NCBI GenBank assembly: GCA_951799405.1
Contig: OX637335.1
Coordinates: forward strand, 21,580,342-21,644,341
Length of the DNA: 64,000 bases
Source: Agapetus fuscipes
Taxonomy: Eukaryota > Arthropoda > Insecta > Trichoptera > Glossosomatidae
Reading direction: 5' to 3'
Part shown: positions 45,197 through 55,832 of the stretch, piece by piece
Numbering within the stretch: the first letter of the stretch is position 1
Layout of the letters: every line of letters begins with the position of its first letter
Translations under genes and position numbers: made by a program
The notes under the pieces: generated by a model
Seen by the model: the letters and a program-made list of their open reading frames with translations, nothing else
The model's database searches: none
Told to the model about the DNA's origin: nothing

Positions 45197-46424
45197 GATA
45201 TATTTTATTTATATCGATGTTTTTATGTTATTATGTGTGCTGTTGTTTTTCGTATAAAAAAAACAAACAAACAAATACCTCCACTGACAAAATAGTTAAG
45301 TTGTATTTAGGTACCTACTCATAAACATTCTATTGTCACTTGTATTTCATTTCCATCTAAATTCGACCAAGTGCGATTGTTTGTCCATTTTGCATTTCAA
45401 TGAATTCATTTTATATTCTGATGATTTTTGCCTTTACGGAGTTCATTCAACGGTGTTACAATCACGCAAAGTATATTCCAGGTAAATTTCCAAAGGGAAA
45501 ATTCGCTACCTCCCGCTTTTCTATTTAATGTTTTCGGATCATTTTCATTTGCGTTGCCGCAGTGCTTGAAAAGCGTCGAAACAAATTTACGCTCTATTTA
45601 TTTCACATAGTGAATGATAAAATACCTAAAGCCATGTTTAACCGCGGATCGCTTTCATGAAATAGGGAAAAGTGTACTCGAGCGCTGGCAGCACTTTTCA
45701 TGCGTACCAACACGTCGCGTCGGCGCGATTCGAAATTCAAATTCAAATAGTTTGGAGCGCTTTTGCGCGGGCTTATTTTTTTCGTGCTTTGGTTTGTGTT
45801 TATTTACACACCATAAATCAATGCTTTTCATTTCTCCTTTCTGACTTTGTACATCAAAAGAACTATCCATTTATTAAAAATAGCATTTATAGTTTTAAGA
45901 ACTTCGTATTTTCAATAGAAATATTTTTTGTGTTTATTTTATTTTGAAGTGAAAATTGAATAAACTTTAATTAAAAACAACAAAAATTCATACTATATTT
46001 CATCAGAACAAATGACAATTTTACGAAAATTGGGTTTTCGTTATCTAAGACAATTTTATTTCCAGAATACAAAACGTCGCATTTTTAATTACGAATTTTT
46101 ATATTGTTTATACAACCTTACAAAAAAATAATTATGTTAACGTGTATGCACAGATTAAAATATTAAGCGCATTCCTGAATCAAAAATAATTTTAATTAAA
46201 AAATTCAAGTGCATCGAACTATGTACACATAATTTTCTACCGCATTTTTACCGCTTATTTTATGCTTTTATGGAGTGCTCGTCTCTGCCTGACGCCTAGA
46301 AACGCTTATAACTTTAGCGCATAAAACAAACATCCGTAATACATTAAGAAAATTAATTAATTCTATTAAACCTACATAGAGCTTCTAACCCAAGCAACTC
46401 TGCTTTCTTTGACCACACCTGTAC
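45197..46424. other. No gene recognised (intron)
   Basis: AT-rich intronic DNA right of the RTE-like insertion, with a small GC patch near 45.66-45.78 kb. Confidence 0.5.
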
Positions 46425-46485
46425 GCTACGCTAATAAGCTACACATACAGCGTTACTTGTTTCCGCGTTTTCCCTGTACACTTTA
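46425..46485 (-). repeat. SINE1 3'-end fragment
   Basis: AATAAGCTACACATACAGCG and a CGCGTTTTCCC block match the SINE1 tail in antisense. Confidence 0.6.
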
Positions 46486-47005
46486 TCCATAATGTTTCAC
46501 TACAAATGTATGAATACTAAAGCACACTCTAGAGTCGCTGTCTTAGCTTTCATACATTCTCTGATAAACGCTTTAAGCGAACTTGAACGTAAAGCTTTAT
46601 ACCAGGTGTACTGGAACCGGAAATGAGTTTCCTTGCTTCCGGCCGCAGTTGCCAACCGCACGGCACCGCGGCCAGCCATCCAATCAAATTGATTTTAAAA
46701 GCAGACACCGTGAAAGCAATCCCTTCTTGTTAGAGATTATTTTAATTGAATAATGGGCACCCCGGTAAGGTAAGCTGGGGGCGGGAAGTGAACCTGCCGG
46801 GTTGATAATAGACCCTCACAATGGTAATGTTCTTCTTTGTTTATCTAAGTGATGTAGGCTTTGCCGCCATTTCCTTATCTTGGGTTGCCATATCCTTTGT
46901 GGTTTGATATTTTCTATTTAGGATAATAGTTATTCGTATTGTGAGATATAAAACAGATGCACAATTAATTTTCATTATTACATTATTAAACATGACGATT
47001 ATTGC

Positions 47006-47262
47006 ATCTAATCTAATCTAAGCTGCAAAGATATATATCATTTAAGATTTATATTAAATGCATTCCCACAAGCAGATATGTATAATTTCGCGCTAACACA
47101 TGCCGCATGTGGACCTACAATATAAAAACCCAATCTCAAATGAACATAAGCCTTGCAACTCTTGCCGTCCTTCCCTGAAACAGGGGTGACATTGGCAAAG
47201 TGAACCAATTTTTTTACAGTATGGGTGGTCAGCCGCATAACAACCTATAAGTCAAGGAACAT
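47006..47262 (-). repeat. R250 copy, full length
   Basis: It runs from AATCTAATCTAAGCTGC to CCTATAAGTCAAGGAAC. Confidence 0.85.
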
Positions 47263-47328
47263 ACATGACAAATTACATTTTTAAAATCAATAAAATAACA
47301 TGGTTGATTTAATTAATGCATTGAGTAT

Positions 47329-47436
47329 TCCTTGGCTTATAGGTTGGTATGCGGTTGACCACTCATACTGTAAAAATGGTTCACTTTACGAATTCCACCC
47401 CTGTTTCAGGAAAGGTTGGCAAAATTTGCAGGGTAT
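47329..47436 (+). repeat. R250 head fragment truncated by a MITE
   Basis: The head to GCAGGGTATATCG is present, then a MITE terminus begins. Confidence 0.75.
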
Positions 47437-47900
47437 ATCGCCTTCTTGAAGGTAAAACTGAATAAGTACTGATTCATTTTCTTAGATAAATGCACATTTT
47501 TCCCTATCATCTACGATAGAAAACACTAAAAGAGTATGAAAATCCTATAGTTAAGAAGTTTGTCATGAGCACTTGACTTGTTCCTTTACTTATAGGTTGG
47601 TATGCGGCTGTTGGTATGCTGTAAAAAATGGGTTACTTTGCTAATGTCACCCCCGTTTCAGGAAAGGACGGCAAGAGTTGCAGGGTGTATGTCCATTTGA
47701 GATTTGGTTTTTTACGTTGTAGGTTCACATGCAGCATGTGCAAGCGCGAACTTGTACGTGTCTGCTTGTGAGAATGCATATCATGTGAATTCTCAATGTA
47801 ACAAATCTTTGCAACTTAGATTAGATTAGACTTCCTTATAATAAGTTCACTTACTCTATGCATCAGAACTAATTCAGTTTTACCTTAAATATGGCGATAA
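47436..47900. repeat. MITE with AAGGTAAAACTGAATAAG termini, split by R250
   Basis: The left terminus CTTGAAGGTAAAACTGAATA and right terminus AATTCAGTTTTACCTTAAAT are inverted. The interior (GATAAATGCACATTTTTCCC) matches 41.70-41.89 kb. An R250 copy sits inside. Confidence 0.65.
47580..47830 (+). repeat. R250 copy inside a MITE
   Basis: A full copy with a small head rearrangement and a TTAGATTAGA tail. Both flanks are MITE sequence. Confidence 0.8.
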
Positions 47901-47924
47901 AGCCTTTTTTAATAACCCAAAAAA

Positions 47925-48012
47925 AAAATTACGTGCTCCGTTAGAATTTCAACCCACGACCTTCTGATTACGAATCCGAAACAGTAACCACCAACTAGAC
48001 TACAGATCTCTT
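47925..48012 (-). repeat. tRNA-like SINE2 head
   Basis: The minus strand reads CTGTAGTCTAGTTGGTGGTT, TCGTGGGTTGAAATTC and GGAGCACGTAATT. Box B is degenerate. There is no SINE2 body on the other side. Confidence 0.55.
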
Positions 48013-48160
48013 ATCTCTTAATTTAGGATAATGTAGTAGATCACGAAAAGTTTTATGAAGCACTATATACCTACTCACTTTTCACAAAGCTCAGTTTCGA
48101 CTCAAAGATTCACAAAGTACGCTGAAAAACTCTAATCTCACAAGAAATTAATCCAGCTAA

Positions 48161-48344
48161 GAGCCCGTTCCCACTTGTCGGGTGTCGGATCCGTATATTA
48201 ATCGGAGGTTCCAGTGGCAGAATATTATGTATGGAACTATTCACACTTGTCGGAATCCGATTTTGTCCGAAATGTCCTGCAACTGGAACCTCCGATGAAT
48301 ATACGGATCCAACACCCGACAAGTGGGAACGCCGGAACGGGCTC
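48161..48344. mobile_element. PIF/Harbinger-like MITE
   Basis: A 184 bp element with termini GAGCCCGTTCCCACTTGTCG and its inverse, TIRs of about 50 bp with small indels, and TAA on both sides (48,158-48,160 and 48,345-48,347). It is non-coding. Confidence 0.8.
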
Positions 48345-48644
48345 TAAGAGTTGGCATTATACGTCGGATTAATTTAAGCATTCGCTGGGAGCTTTTACTG
48401 TAATAGTTATTTTCCGAGAAATAAAGTTTGCTTACCGACAGTGAAATATATCCGGACTAACGTAGGGAAACGGCCCTGGACGATCCAATTAACCTCAAAG
48501 GATCCGCTCTCACTTTTTACTTTGCCGTCGTCTAGAGGAAGAGGTAAATCTGTGATCGAGTAAAGAAGGTGGTTAAGGGATTATTTTTATAAGTAAAGGA
48601 ATAGCTGATGTTATTAAATATTGATAGAAATAATTAGATCTATT

Positions 48645-48895
48645 ATCTATAATCTAAGTTGCAAGGATATATTAATATTTAAAGCACTCAAATGCATGCC
48701 CACAAACAAACACGTGTACATTGTTCGCGCTTACAAATGCTGAATGTGTAGGTACTTACAAATAAAATCCAAACCTCAAATGAACATAAGCCACACAACT
48801 TTTGTCGACCTTCCCTGACACAGGGGTGACATTAGCAAAGTGAACCTTTTTTACAGTATGGGTGGTCAGCCTCATACCAACCTATAAGTCAAGCC
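48645..48895 (-). repeat. R250 copy, full length
   Basis: It runs from ATAATCTAAGTTGCAAGG to CAACCTATAAGTCAAG. Confidence 0.85.
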
Positions 48896-49372
48896 ACATA
48901 CACAAAATTACACTTTAGATCTTAGATTACAGATTATAGCGAAGTTTTGGGTTCAACCTTCAACAGAACACCATATAATATAATTCTTGCCACGTATGTA
49001 TATTACAGAACATATTATTTTATAGCATTAAATACAAATCAAAAAATTAATAAAATAATATAAAACCTCAATAATGGTGAATGATAAAAATGATGAGATT
49101 ATTGTAAAGTTAAAAATTGAAATTTAAAAATTAATATACCTACTCCGCATAATATTAAAAATGTGATGACATAGATTATCCCTTATTGTTATTATAAATA
49201 GATCTCCTAATATGGGCGAGACATTCTTGGCACATGATTATTCTCGTGTAATTAATCTTTGGCTTAATGAAGATGGATGATCCGAGCATCGTCGGACGTC
49301 TTACAAACTCATCACGGTCGTGGGAAGAACCCAGCAGATAATGCTCCAGTCCAAGACATTCAAGCAGAATCT

Positions 49373-49547
49373 GGGCTGAAAGTCTCATCCCCACGGTAAT
49401 TCTTACCTACCGAGTAACGGTAATATTTGTATGAAGACCTGTCAATTCAAGATGGTCGCAAGTAAACAGCTGATTAGTCTTCATACAAATATTACCGATA
49501 TTCGGTAGGTAAGATATTCTGATCCGTGGTGATGAGACTTCCAGCCC
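49373..49547. repeat. Foldback element with GGGCTGGAAGTCTCATC termini
   Basis: Arms of about 70 bp, GGGCTGAAAGTCTCATCCCC to AATATTTGTATGAAGAC, are inverted around a loop of about 35 bp. A related copy interrupts a SINE1 at 32.44 kb. Confidence 0.75.
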
Positions 49548-49639
49548 TGATCGTTTACTTCATTGCTTTACTTCGTGCTTGTTCTAAAGAAATATCTTCA
49601 TTAATTCCTTCTCCTCTTGTTATAACGGTGATAGGATAG

Positions 49640-50330
49640 AACGGCACTGTGACAAAACAACACATGACAGAACAACCCATGACAGAACATTACAATGACA
49701 GTACTTTCAAATAACAAAACACCACGATGAACGAATAACGAAGAAAGTGTACAGAGGAACTATCAGAGGAAAGCGTTGAAGGGGAAGACCGAGGAAAGAA
49801 TGGATACGTCAAATAGGTGAGATTACGAAAGAATGGAACCTGCAGAGTGAGAATAAGAGAAGAGTATGTATGAAGAAAGTGATGAATGTTGAAGAAATGA
49901 AAGAGGTATGCAAGGACAGAAAAAAGTGGGGACGCATCTGCGGAGGTACCGGCCACTCCTAGTGGAACGGTGGCAGGATACAGTACAGAACAGTACTATG
50001 ACAAATCAACACAGAAAATACATCACTATAACAAAACAACACAAGCACAAAACATCACATATCTACCTGAAACAGTGAATACCATAAACGGCACTTGTAA
50101 AAACATCACAGGATAGTAAATCACAATGACGAAACATCACAAGACAAAACATCGCATACTTTAAACAGAGCATACCATAAACGGCACATGAAAACACATG
50201 TGATGTTTGTCATAGTGATATTTTTTCATGTGATATACTGTCATTGTGATGCTCTCTCATGTGTTGTTCTGTCATGTGTTGTTCTGTCATGTGTCGTTTT
50301 GTCACTGTGTCGTTTTATCATGGAACCTAT
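49640..50330. repeat. Degenerate TGACAGAACAACACA-type repeat field, both orientations
   Basis: Words such as GACAAAACAACACATGACAG on the left and CATGTGTTGTTCTGTCATGT on the right are inverted versions of one degenerate 15-18 bp unit. A sense RTE-like fragment occupies 49,740-49,975. Confidence 0.65.
49740..49975 (+). mobile_element. RTE-like LINE 3' fragment in sense orientation
   Basis: The sequence GAAGACCGAGGAAAGAATGG begins the GRPRK region, and the match continues through KKVMNVEEMKEVCKDRKKWG to a TGGCCACTCCTAGTGGAACG-like 3' end. It sits inside a degenerate TGACAGAACAACAC repeat field. Confidence 0.8.
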
Positions 50331-51339
50331 TACAACAAAGGCAATTCGTAAAACAACTCGTATTCACTCCCTTTCTCTTGTAGAATAGATAATCTACGCC
50401 TAGTTATTAGACCTTCCAGCTTTGATTTTCTGTTTTGTCAAAATAAATGCTAGGATGATATTGTTACGAATACGCAGGATGTTATGTGGTTATGTATTTG
50501 TATTAGTGTAATAATAGGTCTCTCTAGAAGTGAGAAGACGCTTAGGTAGATAATTTGTATTTGTTCGAAATCAGTTGAATCGAATGTTCTGGTAAATTCT
50601 AGCTAGGTGGCAGGTAGCGATTCTTCAGGTTTCGACTAGCTTCATGTATAAATCAGAAAAAAATTAACGATGTTTCTTATGCTGGAGAGATGTTTTCCGG
50701 GGTCTGTTGTCGTGGTCTATGGGAGCTGGAGCTTCCGGATATTTCGCCCATGTCTACGATGCGCTTATTCAGCGTGAAAGTGCAATGATAAAGATCATCT
50801 TGATGAAAACTTTGATGTTTTTTTTTATGTTTTTTTCTTAAAATTAAACCTTGCATTCTAAATTTTGTAAGAAAACATGAATATATTTCAACCGTAAAAA
50901 ATGCAATCCTGTTCAAAACCGCTTTCATCCAAACGGAAAACTTTAAACTTTATGGCTGTTTTGTGGAAAAGATTTATGTTATGAATTTTGTTTCGCGTTT
51001 GCGCACGTGTGTGTACAAATCTGCGGTTCACCGACATTCGGCCACTTTTACGAGCTCCCTAGTTGTAAAATGAGACACGAAAAAGCTCACATCTCCGGCC
51101 ACGGTCGTAAATCATTCGGAGCTGCATTTTTTGCAACAAGTTTCTGTTACGGGGGCTGGTGGAACGAGGGGGGCAGGGGATAGAGGGCGGAAAAGGCCGA
51201 GTGGATTCGGCGGAAAGCGGAAAAACTGCAGAAAAAAATAAACAAAAACATCTCACCGAAATTTACTGCGGTTTGTTTTTTAGTGTTTGTGTGTTTTCAC
51301 CTTTAGTATGTGATGAGTAAAACAGGAAAGTAAAAGGTC
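50331..51339. other. No gene recognised (intron)
   Basis: Intronic DNA without a recognisable repeat. The short frames on the minus strand are unremarkable. Confidence 0.5.
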
Positions 51340-51625
51340 TTCTTCTTTTGGTGCCACTTCTACCAAGGATCAATTTTTAACTTTAAGCTGCGGCTTAAAA
51401 TAGGGGCTTGGTGCTTGTGCTGAACCATCGTTGCAGGTTTATCAGCCACGAAGTCCTTCGGCGTCCTCAAGTTCTCTCCTTAATCTTACCCTGTATGATA
51501 GGATGGAGAAGGCGGTATTTCTCATTGAACGTGACCGAAGTACTTCAGTTTTCTCTGCATAATGGTTGACAGACGTTCCTTCGTCGTACACATACTTCGG
51601 AGGTTTGATTGGTGACCGATTCACG
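51340..51625 (-). pseudogene. LINE C-terminal relic (second family)
   Basis: Across one frameshift the minus strand reads STIMQRKLKYFGHVQ, then KYRLLHPIIQGKIKERT and GRRRTSWLINLQRWF. It is the longest of the four relics of this family. Confidence 0.7.
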
Positions 51626-51749
51626 CCAAGATATCCGAAGAATTGTTCGGTTGACATACTAGTTACTTTCTAATTACGTTTAAAAATGGGTTATGTAAAA
51701 AAAGTTGTATTAGGATTTCATTTTTCCAGTGGGGAAATTTCAAATTGAT

Positions 51750-52105
51750 GTGATATGAGGCTGACCACCTTGTAAATATACTGTAAAAATTGGTTCACTT
51801 TGTTTTTTTATATATTTTAGTAAAAAAATTATATTTAAACTGTTTCTTTTACATATATTGATTTATTTTAATTATAAATTACAAAACGTTTTCGACCTTA
51901 TAGGTCATCATCAAGTAGGAATACAATCTAGTTATGGTTCACTTTGTCATTGTCATCCCTTTTTCTGAGAAAGGCGGAAGAGTTACAAGGCTTGCATTCA
52001 TTTGATGTAAAGGTTTTTTGTAGTTCTTATTATTTTATACGTGTTTGTTAGTATGCGTGGATTAAGCACAAATCTAAAATGCTATGTACGTCTTCAACTT
52101 AGGTT
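51750..52105 (+). repeat. R250 copy split by a retroelement tail
   Basis: The two R250 parts are 51,750-51,802 and 51,935-52,105, separated by the 132 bp insertion with its 13 bp target duplication. Confidence 0.8.
51803..51934 (-). mobile_element. 132 bp truncated retroelement tail inserted in an R250 copy
   Basis: The insert splits an R250 copy and is flanked by a 12-13 bp duplication of TGGTTCACTTTG (51,791-51,802 and 51,935-51,946). On the minus strand it carries TTGATGATGACC...GGTCGAAAACG and an A-rich end. This shows that the motif-bearing tail is the 3' terminus of a target-duplicating retroelement. Confidence 0.8.
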
Positions 52106-52461
52106 ACAAAAAAATTATAGGATTCCATACATTGTAGTATTTGCCGTTGCAAAAACACGGTTTTTTTTCAGACAAGCAGCATGTCGAGTATTCGCAATCT
52201 TTGAACTGAAATGTCAATAAAAAAAACATGAAAATGAATATGCTATAAAAATAAAATAATACAAAAAAATTAATTTGTTTATAATCATGTCGTTCCCACT
52301 GACCTCGTTTCAAAGCATCTCCTCCTAGACAGGATTTCCGGTATTCCGAGCGGGCTTTCCGTTTCCGGTCTGAATATAGCGCCAAACGAGAACTAGTAAT
52401 ATGTTTATAGAGAAATAAATCTTTATTTTCATATGATAACTAAATCAGCCCTGCTAATCTT

Positions 52462-52905
52462 CTTTGACTTATAGGCTGTTATAAGTCTGACCACCCATCT
52501 ATATCTAAATCTAAGCTGCAAAGATATGTATCATTTAAGATTCATACTAAATGCATTCCCACAAGCAGACATGCATAATTTCGCGCTCACACATGTCGCA
52601 TTTGTACCAACAATATAAAAACCCAATCTCAAACGAACATAAGCCCTGCAACTCTTGCCGACCTTCCATGAAACAGGGGTGACATTGGCAAAGTGAACTA
52701 TTTTATACAGTATGGGTGATCAGCCTCATACCAACTTTGATAGGTCAAGGAATACCATACTGTAAAAAATGGCTCACTTTGTCAATATCACCCCTATTTC
52801 ACGAAGGGTTGTCAAGATTCGCAAGGCTGATATTCATTTGAGATTGGGTTATTATGTTGTAAGTCCACATGCGGCATGTATAAGCGCGAACTTTACGTGT
52901 CTGAC
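52462..52905 (+). repeat. R250 copy split by another R250
   Basis: The outer copy continues CTGACCACCCAT (to 52,498) directly into ACTGTAAAAAATGG (from 52,756) once the inner antisense copy is removed. Confidence 0.85.
52499..52751 (-). repeat. R250 copy nested inside an R250 copy
   Basis: An antisense copy from TATATCTAAATCTAAGC to GGTCAAGGAATA, flanked by CCAT on both sides. Confidence 0.85.
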
Positions 52906-52954
52906 AAAGAAAAAGCTTTTGAGAATAGACTAGAATCGAATCATTGTAATCCTA

Positions 52955-53072
52955 CCTGAAGATGACCATACAGGTCGAAAACGTTTGTAAATTGTAATTT
53001 AAATAAAACCAATATCGTGTGTGAAAATAAAACAATGTTTCAATCATTTTTTTTTTTTTTTTTTAAAACATA
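52955..53072 (+). repeat. Retroelement 3' tail with CTGANGATG-stem-GAAA motif
   Basis: CTGAAGATGACC, loop ATACA, GGTCGAAAACG is followed by AATAAAACC and GAAAATAAAACAATG. It ends in a T-run only about 50 bp before the exon B acceptor, so it may contribute to the pyrimidine tract region. Confidence 0.55.
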
Positions 53073-53118
53073 AATTTAAAACATAATATATTAAATCAGT
53101 TTTTTTTCCTTTTTCCAG

Positions 53119-53206
53119 TGGACAATCACCAGCGGCTGCAGAACTGAATTTCCTGGATCGCGCAAAATGGCTGGAACTATACGGAGCTGATCTACATCCA
53201 GTTCTG
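53119..53206 (+). CDS. FERM-domain protein, internal exon B
   Basis: The exon is 88 nt. One base completes the Thr codon of exon A, then 29 codons read GQSPAAAELNFLDRAKWLEL and on through YGADLHPVL. This is the hallmark GQ.PA.AE..YL..AK.LE.YGVD.H segment at the end of the FERM middle lobe. The acceptor is a T-rich tract ending CCAG at 53,118 and the donor is GTAAGG at 53,207. It ends in phase 0, matching the phase-0 start of exon C. Drosophila-type and vertebrate 4.1 proteins usually have Val before Asp-Leu-His, whereas here it is Ala. The exon lies directly downstream of a Penelope-like tail and an R250 copy, so transposon insertions come within about 60 bp of the splice acceptor. Confidence 0.92.
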
Positions 53207-53227
53207 GTAAGGTCTTATGTTCTCATC

Positions 53228-53400
53228 AAAAATTGACAGATCAATCAACCAAGATCTGAACTGGACTTTGGTCAAGTTATATGAATGTGTAAACCCAGCG
53301 AAGAGCATATTTGAAAATATAAATGGTATATTTTTTGTGCTTACAACCTTCCATTTACGAGACCAAAGCTTTACCACTAGACTACAGACCGGTCAAGATA
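53228..53400 (-). repeat. SINE2 5' part
   Basis: Antisense body and head from TTGGTCAAGTTATATGAATG to ACTAGACTACAGACCGGTCA, starting 22 bp after FERM exon B. Confidence 0.75.
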
Positions 53401-53429
53401 CAAAGCACAGAACTACTGAAGAAGTCTCT

Positions 53430-53692
53430 AATCGAATCTAATCTAAGTTGCAAAGATATTATGTTACATTGGAGATTCACATTATATGCATTCTCACAAG
53501 CAGACACGTACAAGTTCGCGCTTGCGCATGCCGCATGTGAACCTACAACATAAAAACCCAAATCTCAAACGGGCATAAACCCCGCAACTCTTGCCGACCT
53601 ACCCTGAAACAGGGGTGACATTCGCATAGTGAACCATTTTCTACAGCATGGGTGGTCAGCCGCATACCAAGCTATAAGTCAAGGAACACACA
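53430..53692 (-). repeat. R250 copy, full length
   Basis: It lies 220 bp after FERM exon B and directly after a SINE2 head, and has both ends. Confidence 0.85.
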
Positions 53693-54139
53693 CAACAAAT
53701 TATATTTTAGAAAGGTCTCGATTTCCACATTCTTCACTACATATACATATCTCTTGTATGTAGCTTCGTTCTTTATTGCTTTGAGTTATTGCAGTCGGCA
53801 TCCGAAAAGTAATTATTTGCATTTTAAGTCCAACATTTCATCTCGCCGTCCTATTTTCGAGTGTCTTTTAGGACAAAGCAATTCTGCGCACAACTAAAAT
53901 GCAGCTTATAAAGACGCAGCCTTGCTTCCTCTTCCAGCCAAGCCACAGGTAAACTTCAGCAAGTTCAGCCTAGACAAAACTTTGCCTCTCTCTGCTCTTC
54001 AAGTCCAATGTATTGTTTTGTTTAGCACTTACGTAGGCCCCATTCCCCGAGCTTGCAATCATTATTACACCCAAAAAGATTTCAACGTCAGAATAAACAT
54101 ATCGATACCTTAAAAGTAAAATTTCATAAGTAACATATT

Positions 54140-54230
54140 AAGTTGTCATGAATTTCTCAGAAAATGCACCTTTTTCTCTATTTTCTACGAGAGAAAACAC
54201 AAAAAAAGTTTTTATTTTTGGTATCCTAGG
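54140..54230. repeat. MITE interior fragment
   Basis: TTTCTCAGAAAATGCACCTT and TTTTCTACGAGAGAAAACAC match the MITE interior at 41.7 and 47.5 kb. No termini are visible. Confidence 0.5.
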
Positions 54231-54251
54231 CGGAAGATTTGTATTTCAGAG

Positions 54252-54458
54252 ACTCCTTGACTTATAGGTTGGTATGCGGCTGACCATCCATGCTGTAGAA
54301 AATTGTTCACCTTGCCAATGTCACCCCTATTTCAAGGAAGGACAGCAAGAGTCGCAGGGTGTATGTTCATTTGATATTTGGGTTTTTATGTTGTAGGTTC
54401 ACATGCGGCATGTGTAAGCGCGAACTTATACGTGTTTGCTTGTTAAAATGCATATAAT
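54252..54458 (+). repeat. R250 copy truncated at a mariner relic
   Basis: It runs from CTCCTTGACTTATAGG to AAAATGCATATAAT. The last 50 bp and tail are replaced by the broken mariner. Confidence 0.8.
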
Positions 54459-54462
54459 TTTT

Positions 54463-54849
54463 CTAACCAATAGCCTTCAATTCCTCATTATCAACTTTGG
54501 TCTTCGGCCGTCCACGAGGCTTGTTCTGCACGTCGAAATTTCCAGAACGAAAACGTTGGAACCAAAAACGCACTGTGTTTTCTTTTGCGACACCGTATCC
54601 ATACACGTCATTAATCCTTCGAGCCGTTTCTGCAGCACTGGTGCCACGGTGGATTTCGTACACGTAAATAGCGCGATATTTCAAGTTTTCCTTTTGTAAA
54701 ATGAGTGACGTAAAGAAAAAAAAACAATTCAGGAACGAACAAATGAATTACAATTTTCGAAACACAAATACTGACTAAATATCTGTATAAATATTTGAGA
54801 TCAAAGTGGCCAGTACGGCAAAACGCCAATTTCAAATGTAAGGACCTAA
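54463..54849 (-). pseudogene. Mariner-family transposase N-terminal relic with one TIR
   Basis: The minus strand encodes RAIYVYEIHRGTSAAETARR, then RFWFQRFRSGNFDV and GRPKTKVDNEELKAI. This is the paired-type helix-turn-helix DNA-binding N-terminus of mariner transposases. No ATG opens the frame. The terminal inverted repeat TTAGGTCCTTACATTTGAAA lies at the outer end (54,849 inward), next to a TA dinucleotide. The catalytic DDD region and the other TIR are missing. The break joins directly to a truncated R250 copy. Confidence 0.8.
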
Positions 54850-54867
54850 TATGTATGTAGGTACATA

Positions 54868-55165
54868 AATCCGGTCAGTAACTGAGTTGGTAGAGTGCCC
54901 GCATTTCATGCCGAGAGCTCAGGTTCGAACCCCACCGAGGGTGTCAGAAATGATTTCTCGTGTCGGTGTTTATCAGATGTACTCTGCCTCCACACGAAAT
55001 TAGTACCAGCCCCCACGGGAGCTGAGAAAACCCCACTTTAAATGAAGTGGTTGGAGTAAGGTCGGCTCACTTCCATGTAAAAAAAAAAAAAAAATCACTC
55101 GCCACACATAACCCCTTCGGGAAAAACGCAGCAAAAAGTTACGCTATATGTGTAGCTTTAGCTTA
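54868..55165 (+). repeat. SINE1, full length
   Basis: The head reads ATCCGGTCAGTAACTGAGTT with B-box GGTTCGAACCCCACC. The 3' end GTTACGCTATATGTGTAGCT meets an R250 copy. Confidence 0.85.
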
Positions 55166-55167
55166 GT

Positions 55168-55427
55168 CTAATCTAATCTAATCTAAGTTGCAAATATATG
55201 TACATACCATTTGGGATTCACATTCTATGCGTTTTCACAAACATACACGTATGAGTTTGCGCTTAAACATGCCGCATGTGGACTTATAATATAAAAACCC
55301 AAGTCTCAAATGAACATACACCCTGTAACTCTTGCCGACCTTCCCTGGAATAGGGGTGACATTGACAAAGTAAACCATGTTCTACAGCATGCTGGTCAGC
55401 CTCATACACACCTATAAGTCAAGGAAC
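55168..55427 (-). repeat. R250 copy abutting SINE1
   Basis: A four-unit CTAATCTAATC-type tail joins the 3' end of a SINE1 copy without spacer. Confidence 0.85.
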
Positions 55428-55688
55428 ATTCACAACAAATTACATTTTAAAAAATAGACAAAAATATGTATAAACATCAAAACCCTAGTCCTAGCCGCCA
55501 ACATTACAGATCAACAGTAGCGTAGCGTATGCAGAACCGTCCCTCCTAAGTAAATACGTACTTTTCGTACCATCCGGAAGTATTGCATGTATGCATAACA
55601 CCGTCAAAGTAACCCCCAACCCCCCATCTTCACTTCTCACTACCCCCGAGCATCCGAGGTGTATTTACTCTCTACAACAATGGCCACT

Positions 55689-55832
55689 ACTCCAAGTATA
55701 AAGCTCTACGATAAAACTCAACCGTAGCGTTTACCAAAAAATGTATGAAAACTGAAACAGTGCCTCCCATTAGCGTTTCATTTTCTATACATTTAAGGTA
55801 TTGTTGAGTATACTTGGGAGTGCAGATTTGCC
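55689..55832. repeat. Small foldback family member
   Basis: CTCCAAGTATA...ACCAAAAAATGTATGAAAAC and GTTTCATTTTCTATACATTT...ATACTTGGGAG are inverted. Relatives lie near 36.1 and 57.4 kb. Confidence 0.6.

Larger units (their letters stand above)
40815..53118 (+). other. Intron between FERM exons A and B (12.3 kb)
   Basis: The intron is bounded by GTGAGT and CCAG and joins phase 2 to its complement. It holds a truncated RTE-like copy starting 29 bp after the donor, a 2.1 kb RTE-like insertion, about ten R250 copies, several foldback elements and a degenerate satellite-like block. No additional exon was recognised inside it. Confidence 0.85.

Noticed and set aside
54463..54684. Functional mariner-type DNA-binding gene
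   Set aside because: The frame has no ATG and ends at a deletion junction, and the catalytic domain is absent.
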